20,459 bases of DNA from Hypsibius dujardini (Eukaryota; Tardigrada; Eutardigrada; Parachela; Hypsibiidae), in NCBI GenBank assembly GCA_001579985.1, contig LRSR01007713.1, positions 1 through 20,459 on the forward strand, written 5' to 3'. The translations under genes and the position numbers were made by a program. This document shows, piece after piece, positions 19,424 to 20,459 of the stretch. The notes under the pieces were generated by a model. It saw only the letters and a program-made list of their open reading frames with translations. It ran no database searches and was not told the origin of the DNA. Every line of letters starts with the position of its first letter. The first letter of the stretch is position 1.

Positions 19424-20119
19424 GGCTAGCTCTCTGTCTGTTTGACTGTCTGTCTGCCTGTCTGTCTGGCTAGCTCTCTGTCTGTTTGACTGTCTGTCTG
19501 CCTGTCTGTCTGGCTAGCTGTCTGTCTGGCTGGCTTTCTGTCTGTCTGTCTAGCTGTCTGTCTGTCTGTCTTAGTGTTAGTTTGTCTGGCTGGCTGTCTG
19601 TCTAGCTGTTTGTCTGTCTGTCTTAGTGTCTGTAAGTCTGGCTGGCTCTCTGTGTGGCTCTCTGTCTGATTTCGTGTACAGTAATGTACGGTTTGATCCC
19701 CAGACCAACCACCGAAGGCGTTGTCTGCGACTCAACCAACCCTGAACTCATTCCCTGGTTTCAAGTCCCCCACCAAGGGGAAGCCGGTCAAAATTGACGT
19801 CGCGACCCTAAAAAACACACTACCGAAATCTCCCGTCAAACGCCAGAGCCTGCTCAACCTGACCGATGGGACGAACGCAACTTCAGGGTACCGACTCGGC
19901 TCTTCTACAGCCCCGACTGCGTCTCCCGATTGTATCGATCTGACTGAGGACTCTCCTCCTCCTGCCACGAAGAAACTCAAAAGTCTCGCTTCATTTCCGT
20001 CGTCGGTGAATCCGCGGAGGCAACTGCAGCTGAGCAGTTTCTTCACACCCACACCGAAGCCCATGATGACTGAGAAAGTGGATGTGAAAGCGGAATCGAA
20101 TATCGTTTGCATAGATTGA
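17724..20119 (+). CDS. SPRTN: SPRTN (Spartan) DNA-protein crosslink metalloprotease, UBZ-less
   Basis: Seven exons join in phase: 17724-17933, 18112-18371, 18526-18634, 18828-18872, 18959-19033, 19097-19328 and 19704-20119, giving 448 residues. Residues 1-113 are an acidic then Gly/Ser-rich extension. The SprT protease domain begins at SLVDPQWEIIDPTPD and includes CAGICRY, LKFRPRKDLVETLL, zinc site HEMIH (194-198) with the third ligand in SHGPFF (His213), and the Cys-rich subdomain (RCEGPC, WWADHQAKCGGT). SPRTN cleaves proteins crosslinked to DNA during replication. The tail has a weak p97-box-like SGYRLG (371-376), a SUMO-interacting motif CIDLTED (387-393), a canonical PIP box QLQLSSFF for PCNA (417-424), a SUMOylation consensus VKAE (438-441) and NIVCID at the end. 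The ubiquitin-binding UBZ4 finger that ends vertebrate SPRTN is absent. Confidence 0.93.
17934..18111 (+). repeat. ATCA runs and three ~37-bp units in SPRTN intron 1
   Basis: Three direct copies built on AATCAACCAATCAACT and (A/G)ATGTCA, between the GTTCGG donor and the TTTTCGTTAG acceptor. Confidence 0.75.
18412..18475 (+). repeat. ATTG array in SPRTN intron 18372-18525
   Basis: TGATTGATTGATT units with TTAATTG variants. Confidence 0.85.
18656..18790 (+). repeat. CAGA array in SPRTN intron 18635-18827
   Basis: CAGA/CAGG/TAGA units between the GTGAGT donor and the ATTCCAG acceptor; the array separates the exon ending VETLL from the exon beginning HEMIH. Confidence 0.9.
19360..19665 (+). repeat. 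TCTG array in SPRTN intron 19329-19703
   Basis: TCTG with GCTA/GCTG/TTTG variants. A higher-order unit of about 46-47 bp containing CTGGCTAGCTCTCTG is visible at about 19422-19515. Confidence 0.85.
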
Positions 20120-20260
20120 TTGATTGATTGATGACTGAGAAGGTGGATCTGAAAGCGGAACCGAATATCGTTTGCATAGATTGATTGATTGATTGATTGA
20201 TGATTGAGAAGGTGGATGTGAAAGCGGAACCGTCTACCGTCTGCCTTGATTGGTTGATTG
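20066..20260 (+). repeat. Three tandem copies of the SPRTN C-terminal coding segment
   Basis: Copy 1 (20066-20130) encodes MTEKVDVKAE and the stop. Copy 2 (20131-20199) and copy 3 (from 20200) repeat GAGAAGGTGGAT(C/G)TGAAAGCGG. An ATTG run separates the copies. Copies 2 and 3 lie beyond the TGA at 20117-20119. Confidence 0.9.
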
Positions 20261-20376
20261 ATGTGATAGAAGTGGTGACTGGTGATTCTGATGAATACTG
20301 TATGCTTCCCGGAAATGTTTTTATGGCGGAGTCTATAATTTTTCAGCTGAACACCGGAAAATATTCAGACTGGTAG
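20200..20376 (+). other. 58-codon open frame in the third tail copy, possible stranded SPRTN C-terminus
   Basis: Starting with the copy-3 ATG, the frame runs through VDVKAEPSTVCLDWLID, then VIEVVTGDSDE (a SUMO-interacting-motif-like hydrophobic core followed by acids), to a TAG. At the base where copy 1 has TGA, copy 3 has TGG (Trp). It could be the former C-terminus of SPRTN cut off by the duplication; it may not be translated. I find no Cys/His pattern of a UBZ finger in it. Confidence 0.35.
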
Positions 20377-20459
20377 ACAAGCAGCTAGGCAGCCAGACAT
20401 AAAAAATAGACTGCCAGACAGACAGACAGACTTTCAGACAGGCAGACAGACAGACAGAC
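20377..20459 (+). repeat. CAGA-type array at the right edge of the window
   Basis: Decayed CAGG/CAGC units, then CAGA units reaching the window end. Confidence 0.75.

Noticed and set aside
20200-20376. The 58-codon frame as the missing UBZ finger of SPRTN.
   Set aside because: It has only two cysteines, no histidine and no UBZ4 spacing, so it cannot be called a UBZ.
1-20459. CRISPR-like regular repeats.
   Set aside because: Repeats are microsatellites or head-to-tail minisatellites without unique spacers, and the genes are spliced animal genes.
1-20459. Retroviral, LINE or autonomous transposon coding sequence.
   Set aside because: I saw no reverse transcriptase, integrase, capsid or transposase motif in any frame; the elements found are short and non-coding.

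Overview
This window is animal nuclear DNA. It holds five spliced protein genes with metazoan-type products, GT-AG introns and short exons, and no operon structure. Introns and spacers are packed with tetra-, penta- and hexanucleotide microsatellites, mainly CAGA/TCTG and ATTG/ATCA. Gene density and small introns suggest a compact invertebrate genome; I cannot place the species. All exon maps below come from splice signals, codon phase and remembered family sequences; no transcript data were available.

Layout. (1) 166-2586 (+): 3' part of an SLC38A9-like lysosomal amino-acid sensor/transporter, with its 5' end outside the window. (2) 2587-4562: spacer made of a three-copy palindromic repeat, a ~330-bp element with terminal inverted repeats, a ~200-bp fold-back and a four-copy 123-bp repeat that ends just before the next gene. 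(3) 4563-8858 (+): PTCD2-like mitochondrial pentatricopeptide protein with an unusual ~180-residue Gly/Gln/Arg-rich tail. (4) 8859-10161: convergent spacer with a seven-unit 62/63-bp minisatellite. (5) 10162-11769 (-): a gene joining an SGK3-type PX domain directly to an SGK-type AGC-kinase C-terminal tail, with no kinase domain between. (6) 11770-13852: spacer with ATTG arrays, a small inverted-repeat element and a TTCTG array. (7) 13853-16468 (-): SLC16/monocarboxylate-type transporter. (8) 16469-17723: divergent spacer. (9) 17724-20119 (+): SPRTN/Spartan DNA-protein crosslink protease with an intact HEMIH site, PIP box and SUMO-interacting motif but no C-terminal UBZ finger; its last coding segment is tandemly triplicated beyond the stop.

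The genes do not form a pathway cluster. All five predicted spliced reading frames close in phase: 412 residues (partial), 556, 211, 502 and 448. The strongest novelty candidate is the kinase-less SGK3-like gene. Its missing catalytic exons would lie exactly where a CAGA array fills the intron, so it is either a real PX plus hydrophobic-motif protein or an assembly collapse across a repeat. The second theme is that nearly every intron longer than about 150 nt owes its length to a microsatellite, while every shorter intron has none.
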